From: Ceraceosorus guamensis
Taxonomy: Eukaryota > Basidiomycota > Exobasidiomycetes > Ceraceosorales > Ceraceosoraceae
Direction of reading: 5' to 3'
DNA length: 64,000 nucleotides
Assembly: GCF_003144195.1 (NCBI RefSeq)
Contig: NW_020290045.1
Span: 79,885-143,884, forward strand
Part shown: piece after piece, positions 22,604-33,541 of the stretch
Layout of the letters: each line of letters begins with the position of its first letter
Numbering within the stretch: the first letter of the stretch is position 1
The notes under the pieces: generated by a model
What the model saw: the letters and a program-made list of their open reading frames with translations, nothing else
The model's database searches: none
Told to the model about the DNA's origin: nothing
Program-made: the position numbers and the translations under genes

Positions 22604-23870
22604 AGACGTGATGCGCGGCGCTCCTCATCCAACTTCATCGCTTCTTTCTTGCCTCGCGCTGGTTGGTTCAAATGCAACGACAACGAGGTGCGCCTGCACC
22701 AAATAAAAACGTCTACATCACAGATATGAGGACCTCGCAGGAGCATGTACATCACGACGAGACATGAGCGCGTAACCTGTGCAGCGCTAGAGCAATCCCA
22801 ATTGCATTCTTACTAGTTGTTCTAGTGAGCCTGCCATTGACTGGACGCTATCGAGGGCCAACTTGATGGCCATGCGTGGGTTCTCCAGACGGTAGGTGTG
22901 TCTACTGTCGGCGGTTGCTGTGTCAGATTTAGGCAGAACGAGCGTCCTGGAGCGTGATGGATGATCTGACAATCGGGAGTGTGCACCTCTCGATACATGC
23001 CAGCACTCGAAAAGCAAGACGCGCCAGTCCAATGCGTGACTCGTATCGTCAGCGAGTATACAAAGTCTTGCTTTGCTCGCCTCGCCCTGAACAACAGCTA
23101 GGTTGCTCTCGCACACCCTCTAGCATGGCCAAGGCAGCGCGCATAACAATCGCTCCGAGTGAACAGTGAGGATTCTGCTCTCGTCGAGGTCACAAGATCG
23201 CATTTCGGAAAATGGAATGGAAGCCATCGAGCTATGTACGGTGACATGTTTGAGGGTTGGCAGATGGCGTGCAAGGAAGAGGGGGCTTCTTGAGTTCAGA
23301 AAGATCGGGATGGACAGCTGGGATACTGATTGTGGGCGATTGGCAACCATCATAGCGCGCGAGAAAGAGAGTGTGTGTATGGGTGTGTGAGTGCGTGGGG
23401 CACGGGAACGGATCGCGAGCAAAGAAAAGATCCATGGCAGGAACGACGGGTGCGCAAAGGACGATGAGGACTCGATTGGAAAGTTTGTGTGGCAGCCGGT
23501 GCTTTGGCAAACGGTGAGCGGGTTGTGTAAGATGTAGTCGCGGTTCGTTCAAAAGGCTCACGGACAAAATTGCCTGGATGGAATGAAGCGACAACCAGAG
23601 TCGTGAGAGGGAACTCGGCGCTGCCGAGTGTGAAAGAGAGAAAGAGCGGAGCGGTGAAAGGAGCGCGCGAGACGTGCGACCACGAGCCCAGTCGTGATCG
23701 CATGGCAGAGAACCGATACAGGAGAGGAGACGATGACGAAGAAGAAGAAGAGGTGACGAGGCATAAAGGTCGGAGGCGAAGTTTCGACGTGAGAGCATGC
23801 GACGGCCATCAAGGTCGACGGTGGTCCCGTCGTGGTATTCGTGATGTCCCGCCTCGAGGATCAGTCGACT
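22604..23870. other. Intergenic region between convergent genes
   Basis: 1.27 kb between the convergent transporter and membrane-protein genes. It should hold both 3' flanks; AATAAA at 22702-22707 is a poly(A)-signal candidate for the transporter. The open frames present (for example on the minus strand near 23232-23798) are Ser/Leu/Pro-biased and match nothing I know. I see no gene. Confidence 0.55.
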
Positions 23871-25781
23871 TCACTGGCCTGGGAATGAGAAGCGGAAATC
23901 GCCCTCGCCAAGGTGCACGGAGAGCTTGAATTGGTCCTGTTCGTTGAAGGCAGCTGGGGAGGAGCCACTGCGAGTCGCGGCTTCTTGAGGTGCCTCTAGC
24001 AAGGTGCGCATACCTGGTGGTGCAAAGGGCGGTCGGTTGTAGTCGTGCGCTGCTAATCGGTCCACCTCGATGTCAAGGCTTGGCGAATCGGATCCCTTGG
24101 CACTCTCGGGAAACCCGCTGCTTCTGCTGGAACGATCGTGTGTCACTCGCTCCGCAAACGGCAGCATAGGCGGGGTGAGAGCCTCGTGCTCATTGGTAAT
24201 GCTATGCTCGTTCATGCTGCTTTGTTGAGCCGGACTCAGCGCGCGGACCTCGTTCGCGTCGGAGAAGGGCGACTCAGTGCCACCTTCCGCAGTCAAGTAT
24301 CCGTGAGTGGGTCCTGAATCGTCATTCATCTCCTCTCTCGCATCGGCAATCTCAATGTTCCTGGAGACGTCCGAATCCGAATGAAAGGAAGGTACAGGTT
24401 TGCGACGCACTGTGCTGTCGGCACGTGTGACGGTGACAGCGGGTGCGACTGCTGTAGGTTGGCGATGAGCAGTGACAATGACAGCATTCTCGTTGGTGAA
24501 AGGGTCCACGTCGGCGCTTGCTGGCCGACCACTGAGCCACGGATCGGTTGCAGCCGTAGACTGGCTGAAGTGCGATTGTTGTGCCGGCGTGATCAGAGTA
24601 GAATCGCGTCCAAGATTGCGGTTCTCCTGCATGTACAGACCGGCACCTGCTCCAACGCCGGCATGCCCGAATGACGATTCCTGGTCCGCTTCGGAGTGCA
24701 CTTCGCTGTTACCTCTCTGCGCAAGATGAGCGAAGTGGCTGGGGCTGATTGGCTGAGCATCAGGAGAACCTGGCTGTGAAAAGTCAATGGCATGGTCCCT
24801 GTTGAGCATCGAGGCGTCGCCGAATGTAGGGTTGCGCATGGTCGCGCGGATGTCGGCTTCGTGCATGGCCAGACCAGCCGAGTGTACTGGATCCATGGGC
24901 TCGCTGATCGTGCGCTTGTGTTGAGAATTCCCTGATCCACTGCGTCCCATGCCGCCGAAGAATTTTTCGTTCCAGGTATTCTGGCCTCCTTGACGCCCAG
25001 CGGCAGCTGCGGCGCGACGGCGGAGGAATAGAATCACTAGCGCGGCCAAGGTGAGGAGCGATAAGACGACAGCAGCTGCGATGCCTCCGGTGGAGACACC
25101 TCCACCCCCGCTTGAGTTCTTTGGCGAGTGGTCATTGCCAGACAGCGTGGAAGGAGTGGCGGAGGGACCAGACGCAGGTGCTGACGAGGGTTGGACAGCT
25201 GCAGCAGTGGTTGCCGGTGCCGGATCGGTGCTCGGAGGCGCACTAGCAGACGTACCCGCCGGATCTCCTGTTGTTGTAACGCTGTCGTCGCTGCCGCCTC
25301 CTGGTATGCAGGAGGTGTCTGTCCCACGAGTGACGGTGAAAGGGCTCGATGTCGCTATGATGTCAGAGCCCACCACCGTGGCAACCCAGCGATACCTCCC
25401 CGCATCCACGCTGGTGTCCCAACTCCAACGATTAGAGGACAGGGCCACGCTACCAGCCACATTGATCGGAGCTCCAGCACGGGCTACGAGATTCGAGTGC
25501 CGTCTGGTCGACCGTCTGATATTCATCGATCGTCTCGAGTCGGTGCCGACAGAGTCGTTGTCTAGCCGTTGAATTGCTAAAGCAACGCTGGCCGTCGAGT
25601 CTTCCCTTCCTGACCAGGTCCAGAACACGGTCGACTGTTCGCACGTCGTCGCACCGCTGGCGATGAGATGCAAGACGCCATCATAGACGCCTGCGGTGGC
25701 ATCTGAGCTCTGCTGCGAGTCGGTCCCGTCATCGGATGCAGAGCTGAACGGCAAGTCGTAAGTGTCAGAGGTTTGCGACAT
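23871..25781 (-). CDS. Single-pass membrane protein with Ser/Thr-rich ectodomain
   Basis: Intronless, 636 residues, from ATG 25781-25779; there is no other ATG on this strand for over 250 nt upstream, where the leader is pyrimidine-rich. Residues 30-170 resemble the Kre9/KNH-like (Ser-Thr-rich, GPI-related) module common in basidiomycetes: ATTCEQSTVFWTWSG, then NRWSWDTSVDAGRYRWVATV and SSPFTVTRGTDTSC. A Ser/Thr/Pro/Ala-rich stalk, a Gly stretch and one membrane helix (GGIAAAVVLSLLTLAALVIL) follow, then basic RRR and a cytosolic tail of some 360 residues rich in Ser, Pro and acidic patches. The layout is that of a wall-stress-sensor-like or adhesion-type plasma-membrane protein. Unusually, no signal peptide is encoded at the N-terminus, so either it inserts N-out through its single helix or an upstream exon has escaped me. 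The function is unknown. Confidence 0.75.
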   Translation of the reverse strand: MSQTSDTYDLPFSSASDDGTDSQQSSDATAGVYDGVLHLIASGATTCEQSTVFWTWSGREDSTASVALAIQRLDNDSVGTDSRRSMNIRRSTRRHSNLVARAGAPINVAGSVALSSNRWSWDTSVDAGRYRWVATVVGSDIIATSSPFTVTRGTDTSCIPGGGSDDSVTTTGDPAGTSASAPPSTDPAPATTAAAVQPSSAPASGPSATPSTLSGNDHSPKNSSGGGGVSTGGIAAAVVLSLLTLAALVILFLRRRAAAAAGRQGGQNTWNEKFFGGMGRSGSGNSQHKRTISEPMDPVHSAGLAMHEADIRATMRNPTFGDASMLNRDHAIDFSQPGSPDAQPISPSHFAHLAQRGNSEVHSEADQESSFGHAGVGAGAGLYMQENRNLGRDSTLITPAQQSHFSQSTAATDPWLSGRPASADVDPFTNENAVIVTAHRQPTAVAPAVTVTRADSTVRRKPVPSFHSDSDVSRNIEIADAREEMNDDSGPTHGYLTAEGGTESPFSDANEVRALSPAQQSSMNEHSITNEHEALTPPMLPFAERVTHDRSSRSSGFPESAKGSDSPSLDIEVDRLAAHDYNRPPFAPPGMRTLLEAPQEAATRSGSSPAAFNEQDQFKLSVHLGEGDFRFSFPGQ

Positions 25782-28700
25782 GTTGAACAGCTCGGAGGGA
25801 GAGAGAAACTCGGACCAAGCAGAAGTGAAGATGAGCTGAAAAGGGAGATCAGGATGGTATCGGAGAGCGAAGACTGGTGCGAACAGAAGAGACAGATGAT
25901 CGGAAAGGTGATGGTGGCGTGGAGCTGTCGACGAAGGCGTAGCGTGTCGAGGAGCAACAGCGCTGCCAAGAGTTGCCAAGCAGAAGGATTCGAAGGCGCC
26001 AGCCTAGAGCGAGATGATGGAGGCACGAAAACGGAGGAAGATCAGCCGTGATGCTGATCGAGTCAAGAGCAAGTAAGGCCTTGTGAGAGCCGAGATCCCG
26101 AAATGACGTGTGCGACGGTCGCGCCTATTGTGCAACGGCGGCGGCGTCAAGCTGGCCGTCGAAGTATATGAGGCTGCAGGCTGGATGAGGTTCGCGCGAG
26201 GGGGCTGAGATGCTCGAGCGTGATTCGGACTCTGGCTGTTGAGGAACAGCGAAGTCGAGGGAAGCGGCTGACCAGTCACAGTGATTGCAGATCGAATTTG
26301 ATGGCGTTGATGGGTCGAATGTGACTTTTGGCTTGCAAAAGTTGAGAGCGAGGTATGAGGCCGGCAGGCTTGCGTGCAGCAGTTGGGCACAAGGTCAATG
26401 TGCACGCACCGCGCAACTTTCGAGAAGGAAGCGAAGGCGTCTAGCGTCCGCGTTATGAGGGCAGATTGGGTGTGTGGTCTAAGGTGGGCAGAGCAGCGCT
26501 TTGTCTGACTGCTCGCCAATGAAATGAGTCGAGTCGCGAGTACGTTGGAAGGGTCGTTTCCTCGAGCGTCTGACTTCGCCCAACTTGATTCCGTGCACGG
26601 CTGCACAAGTTGTTTGAAGGCGACGAATGACTTGGGGGGGTGCAAAACAGACGAGTGATCAGGGCAATCAAAGCAAGGCGGTGGCTGTAGTGATTCGTCT
26701 CTGCCCGGGCCGAAACAAGGAGCTGGTGGAATAGGCGCGAGGGCAAAAGCGCTGTGCTGTGTTTGCTATAGGTTCAGATGTGTTGGGCGTGCAAATTGAG
26801 ACAAGAGAGCACTTTCTGGAAGAGCAATCCTGAATGTGGATGACTGGCTGACCTTTCAGGCGGACGAATGAGTCGTTGGATGACCGGATCCAAAGCGATG
26901 ATTCAATTGAGGTCGAGTCGAGCCAATTTGCGGAAAATGATGGACAGAAGGCCTCCGGGGAAGGGTGGTGAGGTTGAGATGAGACTCATCCGTGTGCGTG
27001 CTGTCGCAGCAATCAAAGGACGGTGTAGCCCGATCGGGTGCTGTTCACTCCATCACGCGGCACGCTATGCCACCGCTGCCGTTCACTACTCCATCACGCA
27101 GCACGCTCATCATGCCACCGCCGCCAAATTGAGGGACACACGAAAAGCACGCGGGAGAACGAGCACGCAGCTCGAACTCTCAAAATCTGCGCAGACTCGC
27201 GCGGAGGGAAGGAGCTCCGCGGCAGGCAAAGGTAATGCGCCGCGGCGCCCGACGTTCTCTCTGAAACTTCATGCAGTCACCACACACTTTCAGCAGTAAC
27301 GCCCTTGACAGGACAGCATCATCGAGTGAATACAAAGGCGCTGCACGTTGCATGATGCGAAGCCTCACTGCAGAGACCAGAGCAAGGCGCGCGAGGTGCA
27401 AAGAATGCGCTTGGCCCGCGGGGGTCCTGAAACCAGGGTGCATACCACTTGCGCCGCGCCTGCATGAAAGCTCAGAGCCAAAGCCTGTGCTGATGTGCCT
27501 GCATTTCCAACCTCATGCAGGACCAACACCTTTTGGCCGGCGTCTCAGTGCAGCACGCGGCTTGCACGCGTGCTCATGCGCTCGATCTTGATTTCTGTGG
27601 CTCATCAGCCCGAGAAACAGGATCGAGAACGGCACGCTGCGATCGATCGATTGCTTGAGGTCCTTAAATGTATAGCTGTGTAACGTGAACGGAGCCAAAC
27701 TCGTGACTATACACGGTCAGAGTCATGAGCGAGCGCACAGTCGTACGCCTCTTTGCCAGCAAGACCCACGTACGGACGACTGATGTATATATAGAAAATT
27801 TGTTGACGGTCCACAAGGCTCAGCTTGAGGACACGCGCTGTGCTTAGCTCGAGACGAAGCACGCCAGCACGCACGCAGAGCGTGTGGCAGAACCAAATTC
27901 AAATCCTGAATAGTAGCAATATTCACGACTTACACAAAGTGGGATTAAGCGTGAATCAGGAATGGCACTCTTGACTCCGCTCAAAACGCCGAAGGGCTTG
28001 TCTGCAGTCTGGAGCATTGCGACGATCCCAGGAGCCAAGAGGCCGGGAGAGCTTATGACCATTCACGACGGGTGAAGCGAGCGACCAGAGGAACAAGAAG
28101 CCTACTCTGACTGTTGTATGCAGTGCGTGATCAGCCAAGACATCGAAGCCGGCCGAGCGGAGCGGAGATTGAACGAATTTGCTTGCCCATGTCCGCGTCT
28201 GCATCGATGCTGAATTCGTGCACACCTATGCAAATGAATGTGTACCTGCATCTCGAATCCGCTCTCATCGTGCTCCCTGATCGTGACCTTGTGTGCTTCT
28301 TCATTCACCATTGTTCACAATTCACAGATGAATATCTACTCATGACTCACGACTTGTGATGATTCAAGGTTGCAGACATTGTTGACTTGCTGATGAGCTT
28401 GCGGGCGCGTGTACCCACGTGTACTGCCGGTGCGCAACGACATCTCGCTTCCTTTGGTTCTGCGTGCATCACTTAGACCAGCATCGATGGGTAGGGAAGT
28501 CCTGAACCTGACCTACCGAATTCGTTTTGCGCAACATGCGCGGCAAGGCACAGTCGGCGAAAAGAGAACGTCGAATGTCGAATGTCTGGCGGCGTCAAGG
28601 AAGATGTCAAGCCAACAGGGTTTGCATGTCGCCAATCGATTTATTTTACCGCTGCAGTCCAATAGTGGCAACATTATGATGATCAATTGAGAGCCACGTA

Positions 28701-29425
28701 TGGTTGCATCGTGTGCAAGTGTCCCGCGTTCGAGCGGCAAGGATGGACTGGGAGAATGACTGCTGACCGTTGGAAAGAGCGTGCTGAAAATTTTGTAGTG
28801 TCGTACTCCGGCGGACACTTTGTCGAAAGGCGAGACTGAAAGGAAACATAGCAACAATCACAAGATGCGAGTAGTGTTGGTCGCTCGGGTCGCAGGAGGA
28901 GCAAGAAGAGCAAAGCATCGTTCAATGACCCGCAATCGAGCTTCTTTTCGGATCTTGATACACCGCAATCCAGAGAGGTGCGAGTGAAATGTCCTGTTTC
29001 CCACGGCTATATGAATTTGTCACTATGATCTCTGATCTCAAGTGAGAATGTCGGGGCATATGAAGCTCCGCGGGGCGACGAAGACGGGGGCGGCTTTCTG
29101 GTGTGTGCGCGGTGCACGCTGCACACGTCGAGCAAGTATTATCACGTGATCTCACCAATAGATGGCCGTGCGCACGCTGTTCGGAGGCTTTGGTGGCTCA
29201 TGCTGCTCTTCACATCAGCTGTAGCATTTGACGGCTGTTGCTTCCAACCGAGAGGCTTGACTCTTGACTGGTATGATGATGCGCTTCACCCAGACACTCA
29301 CGATCATTCCACAATCGTCAGGCCACCCACGACCAAGTGCATCTGGTGCGACTCCCATATCCGTACTCTTATCGTTCCAAGTTGCGCCCTCGATTCGCAT
29401 CCGTACGGACAAGTAGTGGACAGCA
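25782..29425. other. Gene-poor region, about 3.6 kb
   Basis: No credible gene. The 250 nt next to 25781 are a pyrimidine-rich leader on the minus strand. An imperfect tandem duplication lies at 27043-27125. Motif-family boxes occur near 27700, 27926-27958 and 28339-28357, and a TATATATA-like run near 27786. Open frames up to about 210 codons exist (minus strand 26004-26645) but are compositionally biased, lack domains and end in repeats. The promoter of the Yip1 gene must lie in the last part. Confidence 0.55.
27043..27125. repeat. Imperfect tandem duplication of about 40 bp
   Basis: Copy 1 (27043-27080) and copy 2 (27081-27125) share GTTCACT, CTCCATCACGC, GCACGCT, ATGCCACCGC and GCC in the same order, with small insertions in copy 2. 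It lies in the gene-poor region. Confidence 0.8.
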
Positions 29426-30608
29426 ATGTCAGCAATCTTTGACTCCTCCTCTCCCTACGGGGGAAGTAATCAGTCCGCAGGACCAAGCTACGGAAATCCC
29501 TCCAGCGGTCCAGGAGGACCTCCCTCTCTTCAGTTCTACTCTTCAACTGGAGCGTCGTCGCAGGGATTCGGAGCAGGAGGAGGCGATCCTTCTGCAGGGG
29601 CCGGAAGCTACGCGCAGGGAGGGCCCGGCAGGAGTAGTCTGGAGGGCAACATGATGAGCTCTGGATTTGGCAGCGCTGATAGAGCCATGATGAGCGCTCA
29701 GATGGGTTTTTGGAGCGCATTTGGTACGGGTGGATACCCTGACGAGCCGGGATTGATGGAGGGTGAGTGCGGGCTCATTAGATCTACTTGGCGTAGGCGG
29801 ACATCGTTCGGAGAAAGAGGACTGATTCAAAGCTGATTTGTCCATTGTTACCGTCGCTGCCGCTCGCGACGAATCTGTGCACCCCAGAGCTCGGCATCAA
29901 CTTCTCCCACATCATCGATAGGAGCTTGACGGTCTTGAACCCGCTCCACTCTTACAGCGCATCACATCAAAAGGATGCGCACATGATGGACGACGCGGAT
30001 CTGGCAGGCCCCCTGCTCTTTGCGTTTGCCTTCGCTATGCTGCTCTTGCTAGTAAGTCATACCTTGGATGTCCCCTAGGTCGATCAGCACAGGCATAGGC
30101 ACTCACGCTGCAAGTCCGCGCTTCCCTGCTGCCCATCTTGGATCGTTTTCATAGTCTGGCAAGTCGCAATTTGGCTACATCTATGGTGTCGCTCTGTTGG
30201 GTGACATCTCCATCTACATGCTGCTCAACATGATGTCTGAGGAAGGCATTGATGCTTATAGGGTAGCATCCGTGCTGGGCTACTGTCTCTTGCCATTGTG
30301 CATATTGAGCGCCATCAGCATCGTCATTCGTCTCGAGTGAGTGTGCAGCCACGACGTTCTTCATTTGACAGCCTTCCTTTTCCCCTCGCGGCCTTCTGAC
30401 TCTCCAATCAATTCACACACGCCACGCCAAAAGCTCCATCTTGGGCTACATTACAGCGCCGCTCTTCATCCTCTGGAGCAGCATCTCCGCCTCTGGCATT
30501 TTTGTCAGCATTCTCAGGCTGAGCGAGCAACGCTTCCTCATCGCATATCCCGTCGGATTGCTCTACTCCGTTTTCGCTCTCTTGAGCATCTTCAATTTTG
30601 GTCACTGA
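29426..30608 (+). CDS. YIP1: Yip1-family Golgi/ER membrane protein
   Basis: Model: join(29426..29762, 29888..30051, 30155..30336, 30434..30608), 285 residues. The N-terminal 110 residues are Gly/Ser/Gln-rich and cytosolic. The Yip1 domain follows: [20 protein letters not shown], the [18 protein letters not shown] motif, [16 protein letters not shown], then three further membrane segments ([52 protein letters not shown]). DLAGPLLF and GYIYG are family hallmarks. Yip1 proteins bind Rab/Ypt GTPases and Yif1 and work in ER-Golgi vesicle formation. Length and order match Yip1/YIPF5 rather than Yif1. Intron ends were set by GT-AG sites that keep the conserved motifs in frame. Confidence 0.92.
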
Positions 30609-30792
30609 TCTTACTCCGCGTCGCAAGCACACGCGTTCCATCGAGGGGTGTCATGAACCAGCAGGATACTGTGATTGAACCACTCGATTGCGCTTCGGCA
30701 TTGTATGCGATGCTATACAACAGGCAAACTGCATCCTTGTACGAGGCCTGCCCGAAGCGAAGCATGATATAAAGGATTGATCTTGCCCCGTG

Positions 30793-33541
30793 CTAGACAC
30801 GCGCCTCGCAATGCTTCTTGAGCCACTTGACGGCAAGGTCATTGCCGGACTTTTCGAGTAGGGGCAATACTTTCTGTAGCGTCTCGTCGTGGTAAGCATT
30901 GATCCAATCCCTCTCAGCCTGGGTGAGCAGAGCAGGGTCTAGGAGACTGGTCTGGATAGGACACAAGGTGAGGTGCTCGAATTGCAGGAAGCCCTGGCAA
31001 CGAGCGAGTTGAGAGTCGGTACAAGGACTGAAATGATCAGTGGCAGTCCCAACACGAGCTTCTGATGAGTTCCAAACCCACCTTGCCGCCGAAATTGTTC
31101 GGCGTCTCCGCCTTTCGCACCCTGTTCAGACGTCAAGAACGGGAAGTGCTGCGCAAGTCAGAAAGCCAGCGAGTCCCCCAGACATACCACGTGGAGAACC
31201 CACGTGAGCTCGATCACGATCTGGTCACTCACAAGACCAAATTCTCGATGCGAATGCCCCACTCGCCGTCCTGGTAGTATCCGGGCTCGTTGGAAACGAC
31301 CATGCCTTCCTTGAGCGCCGTCTCGTTGAAGACCGCTCTTGTGCCAATGCCATGTGGACCTTCGTGTACATTCAAAAAGTGACCTACGCCATGTCCAACT
31401 CCGTGACGGAAATCGAGTCTGCATCATTTCGGACGTTGGCCAATCGTAAGCGTTGCGGCCGCCAGCACTTAACATTGCTGGTATAAAGAGTGCGAAAAGG
31501 TCCTTTTCACTCACCCATCTTCCCAGAGTGGTCTGCGAGCAAGAGGGTCCAGCAGGTAGCCCGTGGTTCCCTTTGGAAATGTTGCTCGATCGATGGCGAT
31601 ATGGCCTTGAAGTACTCGAGTGAAAGCTCGCACTTCCTCCTTGCTCGGCTTGCCAAAGTGCCACGTCCTAGTCACGTCCGTCGTGCCGTCCGTAAACTGA
31701 GCTCCTGAATCGCTGCAAAGCAGCGAAACGGTACGCATGGTGAGTCTGAGCAATGTACGCGGTGACGCAGGCTGGCACGTACCAAAGATATAGCTTTGAG
31801 GGATCGATGTCCGGACAGTTCGCAGGGTCTGGCGAGTAATGGATAATCGCACCATTCGGACCAGTGCTAGAGATGGTTGTGAAGCTGAGACCTCTGAACA
31901 TGTCAAGTCTGCGCCTTGCATTCTCCAACTCGTCGGCACCTCTAGCTTCCGAGACCTTTTCTCCCGAGGTCACAGCTTGCTCCAACCATGCGAAATAGCT
32001 GGCCAGTGCAGCTCCATCCCGTACATGACAGGCTCTGAAGCCATCCAGCTCAACAGCGTTCTTAACGGATTTCAGATCGACAATAATGCTGCGGTCTACC
32101 TTGACTCTCTCAGCTCCTCCGAGAGCTACTTGCACAGCTTGCGATGCTCTTTTGCCAATGACGATCTAATTTGGCAGGTTTCAGCATGTGAGCATCGCAT
32201 GCCTTGTTTGGAGATCCTCCTTAAAATACGAGCGTCTCACTTTTTCCTCAGCTTGCAGCTTTTTGCCCACCTGAGCCAAGTCGCTGTAAAAGGCATCGTA
32301 AGGTCTGATGGCCGCCACCTTCTCTAGTTCTTGTCGTGCAGGCTTCTCCAGGGCAGCATCGTTGACGTAGATGTTGACAGCGTCTCGGGTGATGAGCGCA
32401 AAGGCAAAGAAGACGGGATTGTAAGGCACGTCTGAGCCTCGGAGGTTGAAGAGCCAGGCCACTTCGTCGAGCATGCTCGCTACGAAACCTTTGGCCCAGT
32501 CCCCCTTGCGCTGCAATTCTTCTCTCACTGCCTTGATCTTCTCGGCAGGCGTCGCTCCCGCGTATTTGACGTCCAGAGAAAAGATCGGCTCGGATGGGCG
32601 ATTGGGCCTCTCTTGCGCAGGCCAAATGGTATCCACGAGGTTCTCGGGCAATGCGACAATCTTTGACTTGAATTTGGCCAATTCTCCATCGATACTGGCG
32701 CAGTCTTCGGCAGATACGAGCGCAGGGTCTATGCCGACCTGGCTGCCGCTGGGCAGATTCTTTGACAAATACTCCTGCCAAGTAGGAACTCCTGTCTCGC
32801 CCTGCTTCATCAGCGTCCATGTTGGCTCGTGAAGCTGCTGGCCAGCTTGAAGAAAGTAGCGACCATCTGTGAACAGGCACGCCTCTTTCTCTGAAACGAC
32901 TGCTGTTCCGGCAGATCCAGTAAAGCCAGTGATATAGCCTCGGCGGAGATCAGATCTGAGAGACGAGGGAATCTTCAGCAATCGACTTTGTACGTATCAT
33001 CTTTGGCAGCAAGTTGTATCCTCCACTCAAATACTCCACTCACTCTGCAGGATATTCCGAGGCGTGCGAGTCTTCTGAGGGGATGACGCTAGAATGCAGC
33101 TCAGACCGTGTCAGCATCGCTCTCGGATGCTTATCGATGCACGATGACCTACTAAGCAGACACGCCTTTTTGCTTCATCAATTCCCTCAGAGCCTGAACC
33201 CTCTTGCTGGTATCAACGCGAGGTGTAGCTACGGCGCCCATTCTGTCAGAGTTGGGTGTTTGAGCGCGTGTGGTGTATTCTCTTCGAGGCAACCTTGGAA
33301 GGTCTGCGACTCTGGCAGGATGAAAGGATGGATCCGCAGCCGGATTCGTGTCGAATTCGTGGGCCTGAGAACGTCTCGCGATGTGTGACAGACCGTAGTA
33401 TCGATCTGATCCTGCTCCAATCGCGGACTGTTGACGATGTCGTTGAATGGTGAAGGAGGGAAATGGGCAGCGGAACGCTGCTGAACGGATTGATGTGAAG
33501 CACGCGACGTCTTGCTTGAACGCACGTAGAACAGGATGCAT
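30793..33541 (-). CDS. Xaa-Pro aminopeptidase (aminopeptidase P, M24B)
   Basis: Model: complement(join(30793..30993, 31082..31121, 31233..31418, 31515..31712, 31783..32165, 32241..32955, 33044..33088, 33153..33541)), 718 residues, eight exons including a 40-nt and a 45-nt exon. It removes the N-terminal residue from peptides with Pro in position 2. Visible parts are the first creatinase domain ([15 protein letters not shown], then [15 protein letters not shown] and [17 protein letters not shown]), the second domain, and the pita-bread catalytic domain with all five metal ligands: two Asp in [17 protein letters not shown] (about 512 and 523), His in [18 protein letters not shown], Glu in NEPGYY and Glu in RIENL. 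The first 100 residues before an internal Met ([10 protein letters not shown]) are Arg-rich and acid-poor, like a mitochondrial presequence. The remaining 618 residues match the usual cytosolic enzyme. Confidence 0.93.

Noticed and set aside
23232-23798. 188-codon minus-strand frame after the MFS gene
   Set aside because: Leu/Ser/His-rich low-complexity product with a Thr-His run from a GT microsatellite; in a 3' flank between convergent genes.
26004-26645. 213-codon minus-strand frame in the gene-poor region
   Set aside because: Thr/Ser/Leu/Arg-biased with no motif or credible start. The conserved-looking gene starts downstream at 25781.
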